Positions 49,849 to 59,619 of a stretch of DNA of 64,000 bases are shown here, in pieces. The position numbers and the translations under genes are program-made. Origin of the DNA: Marinibactrum halimedae (GTDB lineage: Bacteria > Pseudomonadota > Gammaproteobacteria > Pseudomonadales > Cellvibrionaceae). The stretch's first letter is position 1, and each line of letters opens with the position of its first letter. The stretch is taken from NCBI RefSeq assembly GCF_021234875.1, contig NZ_JAJQVM010000026.1, positions 20,102 to 84,101 of the forward strand, in the 5' to 3' direction. Under the pieces are notes generated by a model. That model saw only the letters and a list, made by a program, of their open reading frames with translations, was not told where the DNA came from and searched no databases.

Positions 49849-52575
49849 TTATTGCACAAGGTCTACTGAGATCACAACGGGGTCATGATCTGAACTCGCC
49901 CGTACATCTGTACCGTAATAGTTTTCAAGATGATAAAGGCTTGTATAAAAGCTGTATAGAGAGTTAGCTCTAAATCCGCTGGGTTCATGTGAATTAATGT
50001 TCCAGTGGAACATATCAACGACTGAGCTAGCGGCTTCAGGGCTGGCGAGAATATGGTCCAATGAGCCAACTGCTCCCCCAAAGATATAGGAATAGCTGCC
50101 TGGGTCTAAGTCTTCTGCTAATAAGACATAGCCTTTACCTGCTGTAATTAAAGATTCTCCAGAAGTGGCATCGACATAAGTATCGTACTGTGGCGTACCT
50201 TGAGCGGGCAATATACTGTAGCTGTACATCAATGGGTCATAGTCCGTAAGTACTGCAATGGGATCTTCTTTGCTGTAGGCGTTCAAGTCACCCAGTAAGA
50301 AAATTTTGCTTGCGATATCCGGAGCGCCATCAAGTGCATCGGCAACGGCTAAAGAGCCTGAAACTCGGAAGGCGTTACAGCTACCTTGAGCTTCGTCTTG
50401 GGCACTAGGTGTGTTCTCGTCTTCCCAGCAGCCAGATCCCTTGGATTTGAAGTGGTTGGTGACAACGGTAATGCTATCGCTACCGCCGCCAAAGCTGAAT
50501 GTTGCTACTAATGAGTCGCGCATTTGACCTTCGACTTGACCGCTGACGACTTGGTCTGGGATATCGATGATATCAGAGTAGGTCAGTGCTAAGACATCCG
50601 CTTTGTAGATGGTACCTACGGTAATGGCGTCGGTACCAATTTGTTCAACACCCGGATCAACAAAGCTATACAGTTGTGTTTCGTTGCGTATGGTCAGTTC
50701 GGCATTCAAGGCATTCACGAGAGATTGAATAGCACTGAATTCGCCAAAGCCGTCATTTTCCAATTCGAGCAAACCCACAACGTCTGCATTAATATCCGCT
50801 AATGCTTGAACAATACGCGCTTCTTGTAGCTCGAAACCTTCCTGGCTATCAATGCCTCGGCCGTTATCGGCAAAAGAAATTTCATAGGAAGTGGCGGAGT
50901 CTAGATCGAAAGCAGTGAATGCATCCAGGTAAACGACCTCATTTCCATCAAACCCGGATTGATCATAGAAGCGGAAGCCGACATCAATGGGGCCTGTAGT
51001 CGTTGCTTCATAATCAAAAGTGTATTCCTGCCATTGGCCAATGATGGTTGGATCAGAATAGACATTAGAGTAGCCGTCTACGAAGAAGCGAGCTCTCATA
51101 TTACCTTCGGTGTGTTGCACACGAACACTGAAGCGATAATTGGTGCCGGCAGTCACTTCGACAGATTGACGCATGTCGGTGCTACTTTGAGAGCCGGTAG
51201 TCACCTCAATTGATGCCGCGCTAGTTTCGGCATAAACCACATCCGTCACTTGAGTAATGTTGATGCCTGAGTCAATTGTCGTCCAGCTGTCGATGACACC
51301 ACCTGTCCAGTTCTCAAAGCCGCCATTAGCGACGACGGAAGTCAATTCTGTTAAATCGCCGCCGCCAACAACTTGACCATTAAAGTAGTTTAAAACGTTA
51401 AACGAAGCGATGCGGATTTGGCCTGTGGTTAAGTCAACGCTGCTGGGAACCGTTTGTGAGGTTAATGTTGTTAATGTGGGATCAGACGCATTAATGCGAT
51501 AAGCGCCAAAGGAATAATTAACTGGGCCAGAGGTGGTGATTCTGTCTCCAATACGAATCGAGTTGTCGTAGCCGAAATTATCGAAAAAGCTCAAACCGTC
51601 AACGTTTTGATCTCCCGAGTTGTCTTCAATGTACAGAATATTCTGCTCATTAGAAGTTTCCTGTGCCGTGTATTCATCGCTTAAAGGGATGGCGGTATCA
51701 GAAGGGGTTTTTCGGATTTCATTACCAAGAGTTAGCTCACCAAAACGAGTGAGATTATAAACATCGGTGATGAGTGCATTTTCTACGGTTGCGTACATGC
51801 CCTCAATGCTTTCAAGCTCTAGCACCCCTTCGAAAGGCATTGGAATAACCACAGCTGTTGGGAAGGGTTCAGAGGTTCCACAACTGGTGGCATCGGTAAT
51901 GGTAATTTGAGTATTATCATGGAATTCACTGACGCTACCCTCTACTCGATACACCTCTCCTTTAGTGATTTGAGCTGCATTGGTAAATTCAAACATTCCG
52001 TCGGTATAAACAAATATACCTTCTGATGTATTGGCGTCTTCATCGTAATCAGCGGTTTCTTCTTGAATAAAGAAGCCGCTAGAGGTTAGGCCGGTAACAA
52101 TTCCTTCTACCGAAACCGTTGTGCCTATTGCGCTTCCTTCATTTCCTATTCCTTGTACTGCACTGATTAGTGTTACTCCTTCTTTATTCCCGCAGGGCCC
52201 CGTATCCGTGGTATCGCCGCCGCTGGTATCGCCGCCGCTAGTATCGCCGCCGCTGGTATCGCCGCCGCTGGTATCGCCGCCGCTGGTATCGCCGCCGCTG
52301 GTATCGCCGCCGCTGGTATCGCCGCCGCTGGTATCGCCGCCGTTGGTATCGCCACCGCTGGTATCGCCACCGCTGGTATCGCCGCCGCTGGTATCGCCGC
52401 CGCTGGTATCACTACCGGTATTGCCCCCATTATCAGGAATCTCTGTAGGGGGGGCATCACTATTAGAGTCATTGTCACCGCTACATGCAGTGAGAGCTAA
52501 GCCCATTAATAGAGCAGTAGTAAGTTTAGAAAGCCCCATAGGGATGGGCTTTTCGAAAAGTGTTCTGTAAGGCAT
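49849..52575 (-). CDS. Secreted NucH/ExeM-like endonuclease with repeat linker and inserted CBM-like module
   Basis: A 908-residue protein. The signal peptide has a lipobox of the form LTAC (LLMGLALTACSGD), so it is a surface or periplasmic lipoprotein. Residues about 45-125 are a low-complexity linker of TSGGD repeats. An OB-type domain follows (TLISAVQGIGNEGSAIGTTV, then GFFIQEETA). The nuclease (endonuclease/exonuclease/phosphatase fold) has IRIASFNVLNYF, then DINADVVGLLELENDGFGEF, VTNHFKSKGSGC, FLLGDLNAYSKEDPI, SLDHIL and SSDHDPVVISVDL. A CBM_4_9-like beta-sandwich (VANGGFENWTGGVIDSWTTI ... NYRFSVRV) interrupts the nuclease after its first motif. GGGAG precedes the ATG. It likely degrades extracellular DNA for nutrients or biofilm turnover. 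Confidence 0.87.
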   Translation of the reverse strand: MPYRTLFEKPIPMGLSKLTTALLMGLALTACSGDNDSNSDAPPTEIPDNGGNTGSDTSGGDTSGGDTSGGDTSGGDTNGGDTSGGDTSGGDTSGGDTSGGDTSGGDTSGGDTSGGDTSGGDTTDTGPCGNKEGVTLISAVQGIGNEGSAIGTTVSVEGIVTGLTSSGFFIQEETADYDEDANTSEGIFVYTDGMFEFTNAAQITKGEVYRVEGSVSEFHDNTQITITDATSCGTSEPFPTAVVIPMPFEGVLELESIEGMYATVENALITDVYNLTRFGELTLGNEIRKTPSDTAIPLSDEYTAQETSNEQNILYIEDNSGDQNVDGLSFFDNFGYDNSIRIGDRITTSGPVNYSFGAYRINASDPTLTTLTSQTVPSSVDLTTGQIRIASFNVLNYFNGQVVGGGDLTELTSVVANGGFENWTGGVIDSWTTIDSGINITQVTDVVYAETSAASIEVTTGSQSSTDMRQSVEVTAGTNYRFSVRVQHTEGNMRARFFVDGYSNVYSDPTIIGQWQEYTFDYEATTTGPIDVGFRFYDQSGFDGNEVVYLDAFTAFDLDSATSYEISFADNGRGIDSQEGFELQEARIVQALADINADVVGLLELENDGFGEFSAIQSLVNALNAELTIRNETQLYSFVDPGVEQIGTDAITVGTIYKADVLALTYSDIIDIPDQVVSGQVEGQMRDSLVATFSFGGGSDSITVVTNHFKSKGSGCWEDENTPSAQDEAQGSCNAFRVSGSLAVADALDGAPDIASKIFLLGDLNAYSKEDPIAVLTDYDPLMYSYSILPAQGTPQYDTYVDATSGESLITAGKGYVLLAEDLDPGSYSYIFGGAVGSLDHILASPEAASSVVDMFHWNINSHEPSGFRANSLYSFYTSLYHLENYYGTDVRASSDHDPVVISVDLVQ
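52211..52405. repeat. Thirteen-copy 15-bp tandem repeat coding TSGGD
   Basis: Units of GTATCGCCGCCGCTG from 52211, every 15 bases, with three single-base variants. On the minus strand it encodes the Thr-Ser-Gly-Gly-Asp linker of the nuclease. In-frame copy changes would lengthen or shorten the linker. Confidence 0.95.
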
Positions 52576-53300
52576 GGTATCACTCCCAAAGTGGATTCAA
52601 ATTAGCTGTCTAATTGGACAATTAATTTAGTCTTTGGAAAACAGAGTCCCTGAGCAGCCTAAGAGTGAGAAGGTCTCACTGGTAAAGCGTGTTAGTGCTG
52701 CACATTTAGTCTGTCTTCTTATTCTTTTGAGGTTGTGTATTTGGCAATTTGTGTGCCATTTCACTTTTTTTAAGGTCATTGCTTAAAGAGGAGTGAGAAA
52801 TTTTGGATAGCGATAGCAGCTGCAGCGCTTGTAGAATGGCATTTGAATAAGCTGTCTGGTCAGTCAGTTTTAATGTTGTTGATGTGAGAATTTTCAGTGT
52901 GACTATATGGTCTTTTTTTATTTCTTTTGGTCATTAGTATGAAATGCTTATATATGGTGCATATTAATGGGGTTGCGATTCAAAATAAGGCGCAAAGATT
53001 CATTGATTTTTAACTTGAGTTGGATGTGGGGTGGTAAAGAATAGCCAAGTCATTGTGGTAGGTTAAATATACTGGCTGAACTATCAGCTTTTTTATTCAA
53101 TAAAATACTGTGTTGTTTTTTTTTATTCTATTATTTTTCAATCCTTGTTGCGGCTATTAATTCTATTCTGAAGCTATTTTTTTTTATAGCAAAAAAATTG
53201 ATTTTTATCTGTCAGGTTTTTTGGGATGTGCAGATAAGGTGTAAACCGTAAGCTACCCTCATTAATACTATCTATTTTTTGTTTGGTTTGTGCTGGAGGA
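52576..53300. other. AT-rich intergenic region between divergent genes
   Basis: Holds the nuclease promoter (leftward) and the region upstream of the chemotaxis operon. No ORF or RNA gene is seen. Confidence 0.35.
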
Positions 53301-53327
53301 TAAAGTTTTCTTTCCTTTGGTCGATAC
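53301..53327 (+). promoter_or_regulatory. Sigma-28 (FliA) type promoter for the chemotaxis operon
   Basis: TAAAGTTT, an 11-base spacer, then GTCGATAC. The -35 is perfect to the FliA consensus, and the -10 matches GCCGATAA at six of eight bases. It lies about 88 bases before the STAS gene. Confidence 0.7.
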
Positions 53328-53414
53328 CTTTTTTGCCAAATTAATTCTTTTTCAATTTTATTTTTTATTTATTTTTGAAATTAATTCTTTTTTTATTTTA
53401 ATTCGGGGTGGTTT

Positions 53415-53699
53415 GTGTCAAAAAAAAGCATATTTTTGTGTGGTGAAAGCCTAGATATACATCAGGTTTCTGAATTGTATGAGGCTCTTGGTGAGCTTTT
53501 TGGTGATAAAAAAGAGATTGAGATTGAAGCAAAAAAAGTCAGTAGGGTGGATACTGCTGGGTTGCAGTTATTTATTGCTTTTCAGAAAAAGTTGTCTGAA
53601 TCAGGTGGAAAATTATTATGGCGACAGCCTTCTGATAATTTGTTGAAAAGTGCACATTTATTGGGTGTGGAAGTTTGGATAGGTTTAGATTCTAACTAA
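53415..53699 (+). CDS. STAS-domain protein of the chemotaxis operon
   Basis: A 94-residue protein starting at GTG. It is a single STAS/anti-sigma-factor-antagonist-like domain (EIEIEAKKVSRVDTAGLQLF, then IAFQKKLSESGGKLLWRQPS). The conserved Asp-Thr/Ser of the phosphorylatable site appears as DTAG. Short STAS proteins of this type lie upstream of cheY in other Che2-like clusters, with unclear role. It is first in the operon, 111 bases before the CheY gene. Confidence 0.8.
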   Translation: MSKKSIFLCGESLDIHQVSELYEALGELFGDKKEIEIEAKKVSRVDTAGLQLFIAFQKKLSESGGKLLWRQPSDNLLKSAHLLGVEVWIGLDSN

Positions 53700-53810
53700 T
53701 AGTGGTTTATTTAAGAAGTTTATGGAGCGTTTCGTTCAGATTGATAAACCGTAATGTATCAAAATGATTAGGCGGTAAGAAAATATTGTTATCAATGAGT
53801 GGAGTAGTCA

Positions 53811-54173
53811 ATGACAAACATACTGGTTGTGGATGATTCTACATCAATGAGAAATATGGTTTCAGCAACTCTTTCATCTGCTGGGTATCAAGTGAAAGAG
53901 GCGCCGGATGGAAAAGCAGCGTTAGGAGTTGCCAAATCAATGAAGTTTGATGCCGTGATTACAGATTTAAATATGCCTGTTATGAATGGCTTGGACTTGG
54001 TTAGGAATTTGCGAGCGTTACCTTCTTTTAAGTACACGCCAATTTTACTTTTAACAACAGAATCTTCTTCAGATAAAAAAAATGAAGGTAAGCAGGCGGG
54101 TGCAACAGGCTGGTTGGTTAAACCTTTTAATCCTGAAAAATTGTTAGCCACAGTTGGGCGTGTTATTGGGTAA
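53811..54173 (+). CDS. cheY: CheY-like single-domain response regulator
   Basis: A 120-residue receiver domain. Acidic residues sit at Asp8 and Asp9, the phosphorylation site Asp52 is in AVITDLNMPVMNG, Thr82/83 is in LLLTTESSS, and Lys104 is in WLVKPFNP. It has no output domain, so it acts by binding a partner, probably the flagellar motor or a chemotaxis target. It lies seven bases before cheA, and CheA is its likely kinase. Confidence 0.9.
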   Translation: MTNILVVDDSTSMRNMVSATLSSAGYQVKEAPDGKAALGVAKSMKFDAVITDLNMPVMNGLDLVRNLRALPSFKYTPILLLTTESSSDKKNEGKQAGATGWLVKPFNPEKLLATVGRVIG

Positions 54174-54179
54174 TGTGTT

Positions 54180-56597
54180 ATGAGTATTGATTTGAGTCAG
54201 TTTCATCAAGTGTTTTTTGAAGAGGCATTAGAAGGCCTGGATATTATGGAACAAGCCCTTTTGTCGATTGATGAACCTCAATTTGTTGATGATGAGACGA
54301 TAAATGAAATCTTTCGAGCGGCGCACTCGATTAAAGGCGGCGCAGCAACATTAGGTTTTACTCAAATATCCGATTTCACGCATGTATTGGAAACGTTGCT
54401 CGATGAAATTAGGCAGCACAAAAGAACTTTATTGTCTGAAATGGTGGAGTTATTTTTAAAGTCATGCGATTTTTTACGAGATACAACTTGTCAATTAATG
54501 CAAGATTTGACGCCAGAATTAACACAGGGGAGTGAGTTAATAGCGGCATTTGAAAAAATGCTCCAGGCCGTAGAGGAAAACGAAGACTCTAGTGATACTT
54601 ACTCCGAAATGAATGACTCTATTTCATCTAGTGTGGTGGCTGAAACTTTTTTTGGTGGAATGTTAAATGAATCACGGTCGTCTGATGAAAAAATGGAAGG
54701 AAAAAATATGGCTGAAAATTCATTGATTAAGTCCAGTAAAGAAGAAGTTATCGACAAAGAAAATGAATTGGGTAATGGGGCAGGCGATGGAAAAACATGG
54801 AAAATATACTTTAAGCCTGAACCTCAAATTTTACAAACGGGTAACGAACCCTTTCGGATTTTTCGTGAATTGGCTCAATTGGGAGAGCTAGAGGCCCAAT
54901 GTCATTGTGATCTGCTACCTGACTTTGAAGAGCTGGTTGTCGATGAGTGTTTTCTGTACTGGACTTTGAAATTAACGACTCAAGCTTCTCGAGATGAAAT
55001 TCTTGATATTTTTGAATGGGTGATTGATGAATGTGAATTGACAGTGGAGTTAGTAAGCCCTGAATTTAAGGTCGACCAAAGTGCCGCTGAAGAAAAAAAG
55101 GATAACTTAAAAGGAATTATTAGTGAAGAGGCTGCTAGTGAAGATATGTTGAAGGTGAATCAATCTAATTTAGGTGCTACAGAAGAGATTACTTCAAATG
55201 GAGTTACATCAGGCGCCAAAGGGGATGCCGCCACTATAGTGCCTCTAAAAGAAAGTAGTGTTGATCCCTTGTCTAATAAAGGGCAAGAGAGAGTACCTTT
55301 AAATAGTGATGAATCTGATTCGAAAAAAATCATTGATAAAAGCAAACAAAAATCTATTCGATCAAATAAAAAAGAAAAAGAGGTTGTTGATCGTGGTGGC
55401 GCAAGTGCTTCATCAATTCGTGTTGGGATAGATAAGGTAGACAGTTTGATTAATTTGGTGGGAGAGCTGGTGATTACTCAGTCTATGTTGTCTGAACTGG
55501 GCAATGATTTTGATCTCGATAAGCTAGAGCGATTGTCTAATGGATTGGAGCAGTTGCGTCAGAATACGCGTGAATTGCAAGAAAGCGTGATGAAGATTCG
55601 GATGCTTCCAATCAGTTTTGCATTCAACCGATTTCCCAGGATGATACGCGATTTGTCTAATAAAACAGGGAAGAAGGTTCAATTAACGTTGAAAGGCGAA
55701 CATACCGAATTGGATAAAACAGTAATGGAGCAAATTAGTGACCCTTTAGTGCATTTGGTAAGGAATGCAATTGATCACGGTATTGAAACTCCTGAGAGAC
55801 GTGTAGCATTGGGCAAAAATGAAGAAGGCAGTATTGTACTAAGTGCATGCCACCAAGGGGGGAATATTGTTGTCGAAGTCAGTGATGACGGTAAAGGTAT
55901 CGATCCGGAAGCAATTTTGGAAAAAGCTAGGGATAAAAATATTCATTTTGATGAAGCTGAAACTGACCCCCAAAAAATCTTTGATTTAATTTTTGAGCCA
56001 GGATTTTCCACAGCAGAATCCATCAGTGATATTTCCGGGAGAGGGGTGGGGATGGATGTGGTGCGCCGCAATATAAAGGATTTGGGCGGGCGTATTGAAG
56101 TTGAATCAAAGATAGGTAAAGGCTCTGTATTTCGAGTGTATTTACCGCTCACATTGGCCATTCTCGATGGTCAGCTTGTTCGTGTGGGTGACGAGGTTTA
56201 TGTGATTCCGCTGGTTTCGATTGTCGAATCTTTACAGATAAAAAGTAAAAATATTAATAGCGTTTCTGGAAATATGATTCTGTACCGGTTGAGGGAAGAT
56301 AATGTACCAATCATTCCGGTATACAAGGCTTTTAATATTTCTGCAGATAATACAGAGTTAGATAATGCGTTGCTGGTGGTGGTGGAGAGTGATGGACGTA
56401 AAGTTGGCTTATTAGTAGACGATTTGCTGGCTCAACAGCAGGTAGTCATTAAAAGTTTAGAGGGTAACTATAAGCGTGTAGAAGGTATTTCTGGAGCGAC
56501 TATTCTTGGAGATGGATCTGTGGCTTTAATATTAGATATTTCAGGATTAATGCACAAAGTGGCAAATCAAAAGAAAAAACCAAAACGTGCAGCTTAG
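54180..56597 (+). CDS. cheA: Chemotaxis histidine kinase CheA
   Basis: An 805-residue protein. An N-terminal Hpt domain has the phosphorylated His at residue 49 (EIFRAAHSIKGGAATLGFTQ). A middle region follows, with a P2-type domain and a long Ser/Lys/Glu-rich linker. The dimer and ATPase domain has the N box HLVRNAIDHGIETPERR and DDGKGID and RGVGMDVVRRN boxes. The C-terminal CheW-like regulatory domain is LVRVGDEVYVIPLVSIVESL. The linker is unusually long. It follows cheY by six bases. Confidence 0.93.
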   Translation: MSIDLSQFHQVFFEEALEGLDIMEQALLSIDEPQFVDDETINEIFRAAHSIKGGAATLGFTQISDFTHVLETLLDEIRQHKRTLLSEMVELFLKSCDFLRDTTCQLMQDLTPELTQGSELIAAFEKMLQAVEENEDSSDTYSEMNDSISSSVVAETFFGGMLNESRSSDEKMEGKNMAENSLIKSSKEEVIDKENELGNGAGDGKTWKIYFKPEPQILQTGNEPFRIFRELAQLGELEAQCHCDLLPDFEELVVDECFLYWTLKLTTQASRDEILDIFEWVIDECELTVELVSPEFKVDQSAAEEKKDNLKGIISEEAASEDMLKVNQSNLGATEEITSNGVTSGAKGDAATIVPLKESSVDPLSNKGQERVPLNSDESDSKKIIDKSKQKSIRSNKKEKEVVDRGGASASSIRVGIDKVDSLINLVGELVITQSMLSELGNDFDLDKLERLSNGLEQLRQNTRELQESVMKIRMLPISFAFNRFPRMIRDLSNKTGKKVQLTLKGEHTELDKTVMEQISDPLVHLVRNAIDHGIETPERRVALGKNEEGSIVLSACHQGGNIVVEVSDDGKGIDPEAILEKARDKNIHFDEAETDPQKIFDLIFEPGFSTAESISDISGRGVGMDVVRRNIKDLGGRIEVESKIGKGSVFRVYLPLTLAILDGQLVRVGDEVYVIPLVSIVESLQIKSKNINSVSGNMILYRLREDNVPIIPVYKAFNISADNTELDNALLVVVESDGRKVGLLVDDLLAQQQVVIKSLEGNYKRVEGISGATILGDGSVALILDISGLMHKVANQKKKPKRAA

Positions 56598-56748
56598 ATG
56601 AATTAAAACATCCAAATTTTTATCTGACTGATGGTTTAGGATATTGATAATCGTTAGTTGTTTAAGTGCTCATGCCTTTGGCAAGAAGTTGAAATGTGAA
56701 TGGTAAATCGTTGCACCTAAAATATAAGTTGCGCAGTGAGACTTTAGA

Positions 56749-57288
56749 ATGATTATGGCAATAGAAGTTCCTGAAGTAACAACCGTTGCGAGTAATGATA
56801 TGTTACTGGATGGTATTGATTTCATTTCTGATGGAGATCAATACCTCACATTCGTTTTAGGGAAAGAACACTATGGTGTGGATATTTTGTCTGTTCGAGA
56901 AATTAGAGGCTGGGAAGCTCCAACTATCATTCCTAATTCCCCTTCTTATGTTAAGGGTGTCATTAATTTGCGTGGCGTTATTGTTCCTATCATCGATTTG
57001 CGTAAGCGATTTGAGGTAAGTGAACCAACCTATATTCGAACCACTGTGGTTGTCGTCTTGATTGTAAAAACGGGTAATCATGAGAAAACAATGGGTTTTG
57101 TGGTGGATGCCGTTTCGGATGTCATTAATGCGGATGATCAGGATGTACAGGTTTCGCCAGACTTTGGCGGATCAGTTAGTGCCAATTATGTTCATGGCTT
57201 GGTTAATGTTGGAGATAATGTTGTAACGCTTTTGGATGTTAAACAGTTGTTAACCGTTGAGGATGGTGAGGTAGTGCATCATGAATGA
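56749..57288 (+). CDS. cheW: CheW adaptor, first copy
   Basis: A 179-residue CheW domain with a roughly 30-residue N-terminal extension. YLTFVLGKEHYGVDILSVRE, then YVKGVINLRGVIVPIIDLRK and VVDAVSDVI, match the family. It couples receptors to CheA. It lies about 150 bases after cheA and overlaps the second CheW by eight bases, so the two are translated as a pair. Confidence 0.9.
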   Translation: MIMAIEVPEVTTVASNDMLLDGIDFISDGDQYLTFVLGKEHYGVDILSVREIRGWEAPTIIPNSPSYVKGVINLRGVIVPIIDLRKRFEVSEPTYIRTTVVVVLIVKTGNHEKTMGFVVDAVSDVINADDQDVQVSPDFGGSVSANYVHGLVNVGDNVVTLLDVKQLLTVEDGEVVHHE

Positions 57289-57769
57289 GTCTGCAGAAGA
57301 ATATTTAACTTTTTTTTTGGATAACGAAGAGTTTGGTGTAGACATACTCAGAGTGCAAGAGATTATGGTGTGGTCACCTGTTACCGCTATTCCGGGGACG
57401 CCATCTTATTTGAAAGGCGTCATTAATTTACGTGGCGTTATTGTCCCGATTGTTGATATGCGTGAACGCTTTGGTGGAGTTGCACGTGAGTATGGTGCTA
57501 CGACGGTAGTTATTGTATTACGTATGCCAGGAGAAAGGGCAACTGTTCTCGGGTTGGTTGTGGATGCCGTGTCTGAAGTTTATAAAGTCACAAATGATCA
57601 AGTGCGACCCTCCCCTGATTTTGGTAGTGAGATTAATAATCAATTTGTGCATGGCATGGCAACTTTTCCTGATAAAGTGATTATTTTATTGGATGCTTCA
57701 AAATTATTGAATGCCAATGAATTGTATCGTTTGACTCGTATGGCAGTGCCTGAAAAGTCTGTGAGTTAG
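57281..57769 (+). CDS. CheW adaptor, second copy
   Basis: A 162-residue CheW domain (EYLTFFLDNEEFGVDILRVQ, then YLKGVINLRGVIVPIVDMRE and LVVDAVSEVY). It is close to the first CheW but lacks the N-terminal extension. Two CheW genes in one operon may serve different receptors. The ATG overlaps the first CheW stop region, which indicates coupled translation. Confidence 0.9.
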   Translation: MNESAEEYLTFFLDNEEFGVDILRVQEIMVWSPVTAIPGTPSYLKGVINLRGVIVPIVDMRERFGGVAREYGATTVVIVLRMPGERATVLGLVVDAVSEVYKVTNDQVRPSPDFGSEINNQFVHGMATFPDKVIILLDASKLLNANELYRLTRMAVPEKSVS

Positions 57770-57840
57770 GTTGATTGATATTTTTCTTTAAAATTTATTT
57801 TCTTTGAATATTTTGGTGGATTTTGATGGAGGGTGTAAAA

Positions 57841-59619
57841 ATGAGTGATGGTGTTAAGGTGAAGGTAGATGATTTAGAGTTCTATAAAACCATGATCTCT
57901 TCTTTGCGAACAGCAATTATGGCAATTGATAGGGATTTTATTGTCACTTATGTTAATGAAGGTACCATGGCTCTTTTCCGTGAAAATGCGGGTGAGTTTA
58001 AACGGGTATTTCCCACGTTTAACCCTGATGAGATCATAGGAACTTGCATTGACGTCTTTCATAAAAGACCAGAACATCAGCGCCAGCTTTTGGATAATCG
58101 TGATAATCTTCCATATCAAACGGAAATTAGGGTAGGGGACTTATCGTTCAAGCTTAATATTAGTGCCAATATTGACACTTCCGGAAATTATGTAGGAAAC
58201 ATATTGGAATGGGCAAATATTACGGAAGAAAAAAATGCTTATGCGGACTTTTCTGGGCAAATTGCGGCCATTAGTAAGGCTCAGGCGGTTATTGAATTTA
58301 CACCAGAAGGGGAGATTATCAAAGCAAATAAAAACTTTACCGACACCATGAAGTATGGTTTAGAAGAAATACAGGGTAAGCATCATGGTATGTTTGTTGA
58401 TCCTCAACATCGCGCCTCATCAGAATATAAAGCGTTTTGGGAGGATCTTCGTCGAGGATCTTATGCCGAGGGTGAATATCAAAGGTTTGATAAATTTGGG
58501 AATGAAATCTGGTTGCAAGCTTCTTATAACCCTATCTCAGATTCTAATGGTAATGTCTATAAAGTAGTAAAATACGCCACAAATATCACAGGTCGAAAAG
58601 CCGCCATTGCAACTGTTCGAGATGTCATGATGTCGGTTTCAAAAGGAGATTTGACCGTTAATGTTGATCAGGACTTGGAAGGTGATTTTAGCGTATTGGG
58701 TACTTCGGTGAATTCATTAGTAGAAAATTTAACGGGAATGGTGACGGAGATTCGTCAAGCATCGAATAATGTCTTCTCCGCCTCTAGAGAAATTGCTCAA
58801 GGTAATAGTGATTTAAGTCAGCGGACAGAGGCTCAGGCATCCAGTTTGGAGGAAACCGCTGCGGCAATGGAGCAGTTAACCACTACGGTGCAAAAGAATG
58901 CCGAAAATGCTACGGAAGCCACGAAAATGGCCAATGGTGTTATGGAAAGTGCCAGCAATGGTGGTGAAGTGGTTAGAAGTGCAGTGGGGGCAATGGAGGA
59001 CATTAATAAGTCCAGCAAGAAGATCTCAGACATCATCGGCGTGATTGATGAAATTGCATTTCAAACAAATTTACTTGCGTTGAATGCTGCGGTTGAAGCT
59101 GCTCGAGCGGGTGAGCAGGGGCGAGGATTTGCTGTTGTGGCTGCTGAGGTGAGAAATTTAGCCCAACGAAGCGCGGCTGCCGCTAAAGAAATTAAAGGGC
59201 TCATTAATGATAGTGTGGATGCGGTAGGTAAGGGTACTAAATTGGTCGATGAAACAGGGCAGACTTTTACAGAGCTGGTAGATTCGGTTCGACAAGTGGT
59301 TTCAATGATTTCGGATATTGATAATGCAAGCTCTGAGCAATCTTCAGGCATTGCTGAAGTGAGTCAAGCTGTAAGTCAAATGGATGAAATGACCCAGCAA
59401 AATGCCGCATTAGTAGAAGAAGCCGCTGCATCCAGCAAGTCAATGGAAGATCAAGCTCAATCCTTGTTAGAGCAAGTGAGTTTTTTTCAGGTAGAGGAGG
59501 GTGAGGTCGTAAATAGTAACTCGGTAACCTCTCTCGCTGAACGAAGATCTCAAGTCGGTATGAGTAAAGCTAAAGTTCGCAAAGCGGTTGTGAATAATGA
59601 TGAGTGGGAAGAGTTTTGA
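57841..59619 (+). CDS. Soluble PAS-containing methyl-accepting chemotaxis protein
   Basis: A 592-residue protein with no transmembrane segment. ATG at 57841 is chosen because GGAGGG lies seven bases upstream; earlier ATG and TTG codons have no site. Two PAS-type sensor domains (about 10-130 and 140-250) are followed by a HAMP-like region (ISKAQ...[14 protein letters not shown]). The cytoplasmic signalling domain has the hairpin tip [20 protein letters not shown] then [20 protein letters not shown]. The C-terminus is EWEEF, matching the xWxxF CheR/CheB-tethering pentapeptide. The layout resembles Pseudomonas Aer2/McpB, which senses oxygen. No haem-binding motif can be confirmed here. Confidence 0.9.
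   Translation: MSDGVKVKVDDLEFYKTMISSLRTAIMAIDRDFIVTYVNEGTMALFRENAGEFKRVFPTFNPDEIIGTCIDVFHKRPEHQRQLLDNRDNLPYQTEIRVGDLSFKLNISANIDTSGNYVGNILEWANITEEKNAYADFSGQIAAISKAQAVIEFTPEGEIIKANKNFTDTMKYGLEEIQGKHHGMFVDPQHRASSEYKAFWEDLRRGSYAEGEYQRFDKFGNEIWLQASYNPISDSNGNVYKVVKYATNITGRKAAIATVRDVMMSVSKGDLTVNVDQDLEGDFSVLGTSVNSLVENLTGMVTEIRQASNNVFSASREIAQGNSDLSQRTEAQASSLEETAAAMEQLTTTVQKNAENATEATKMANGVMESASNGGEVVRSAVGAMEDINKSSKKISDIIGVIDEIAFQTNLLALNAAVEAARAGEQGRGFAVVAAEVRNLAQRSAAAAKEIKGLINDSVDAVGKGTKLVDETGQTFTELVDSVRQVVSMISDIDNASSEQSSGIAEVSQAVSQMDEMTQQNAALVEEAAASSKSMEDQAQSLLEQVSFFQVEEGEVVNSNSVTSLAERRSQVGMSKAKVRKAVVNNDEWEEF

Noticed and set aside
52211..52405. CRISPR-like array
   Set aside because: Units are contiguous 15-mers without spacers, in frame with a protein linker.
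49849..52478. Long plus-strand and other-frame reads across the TSGGD repeats (LVSPP and IPAAA products)
   Set aside because: They are shadow frames of a repeat inside the nuclease gene, with no ribosome site or family match.
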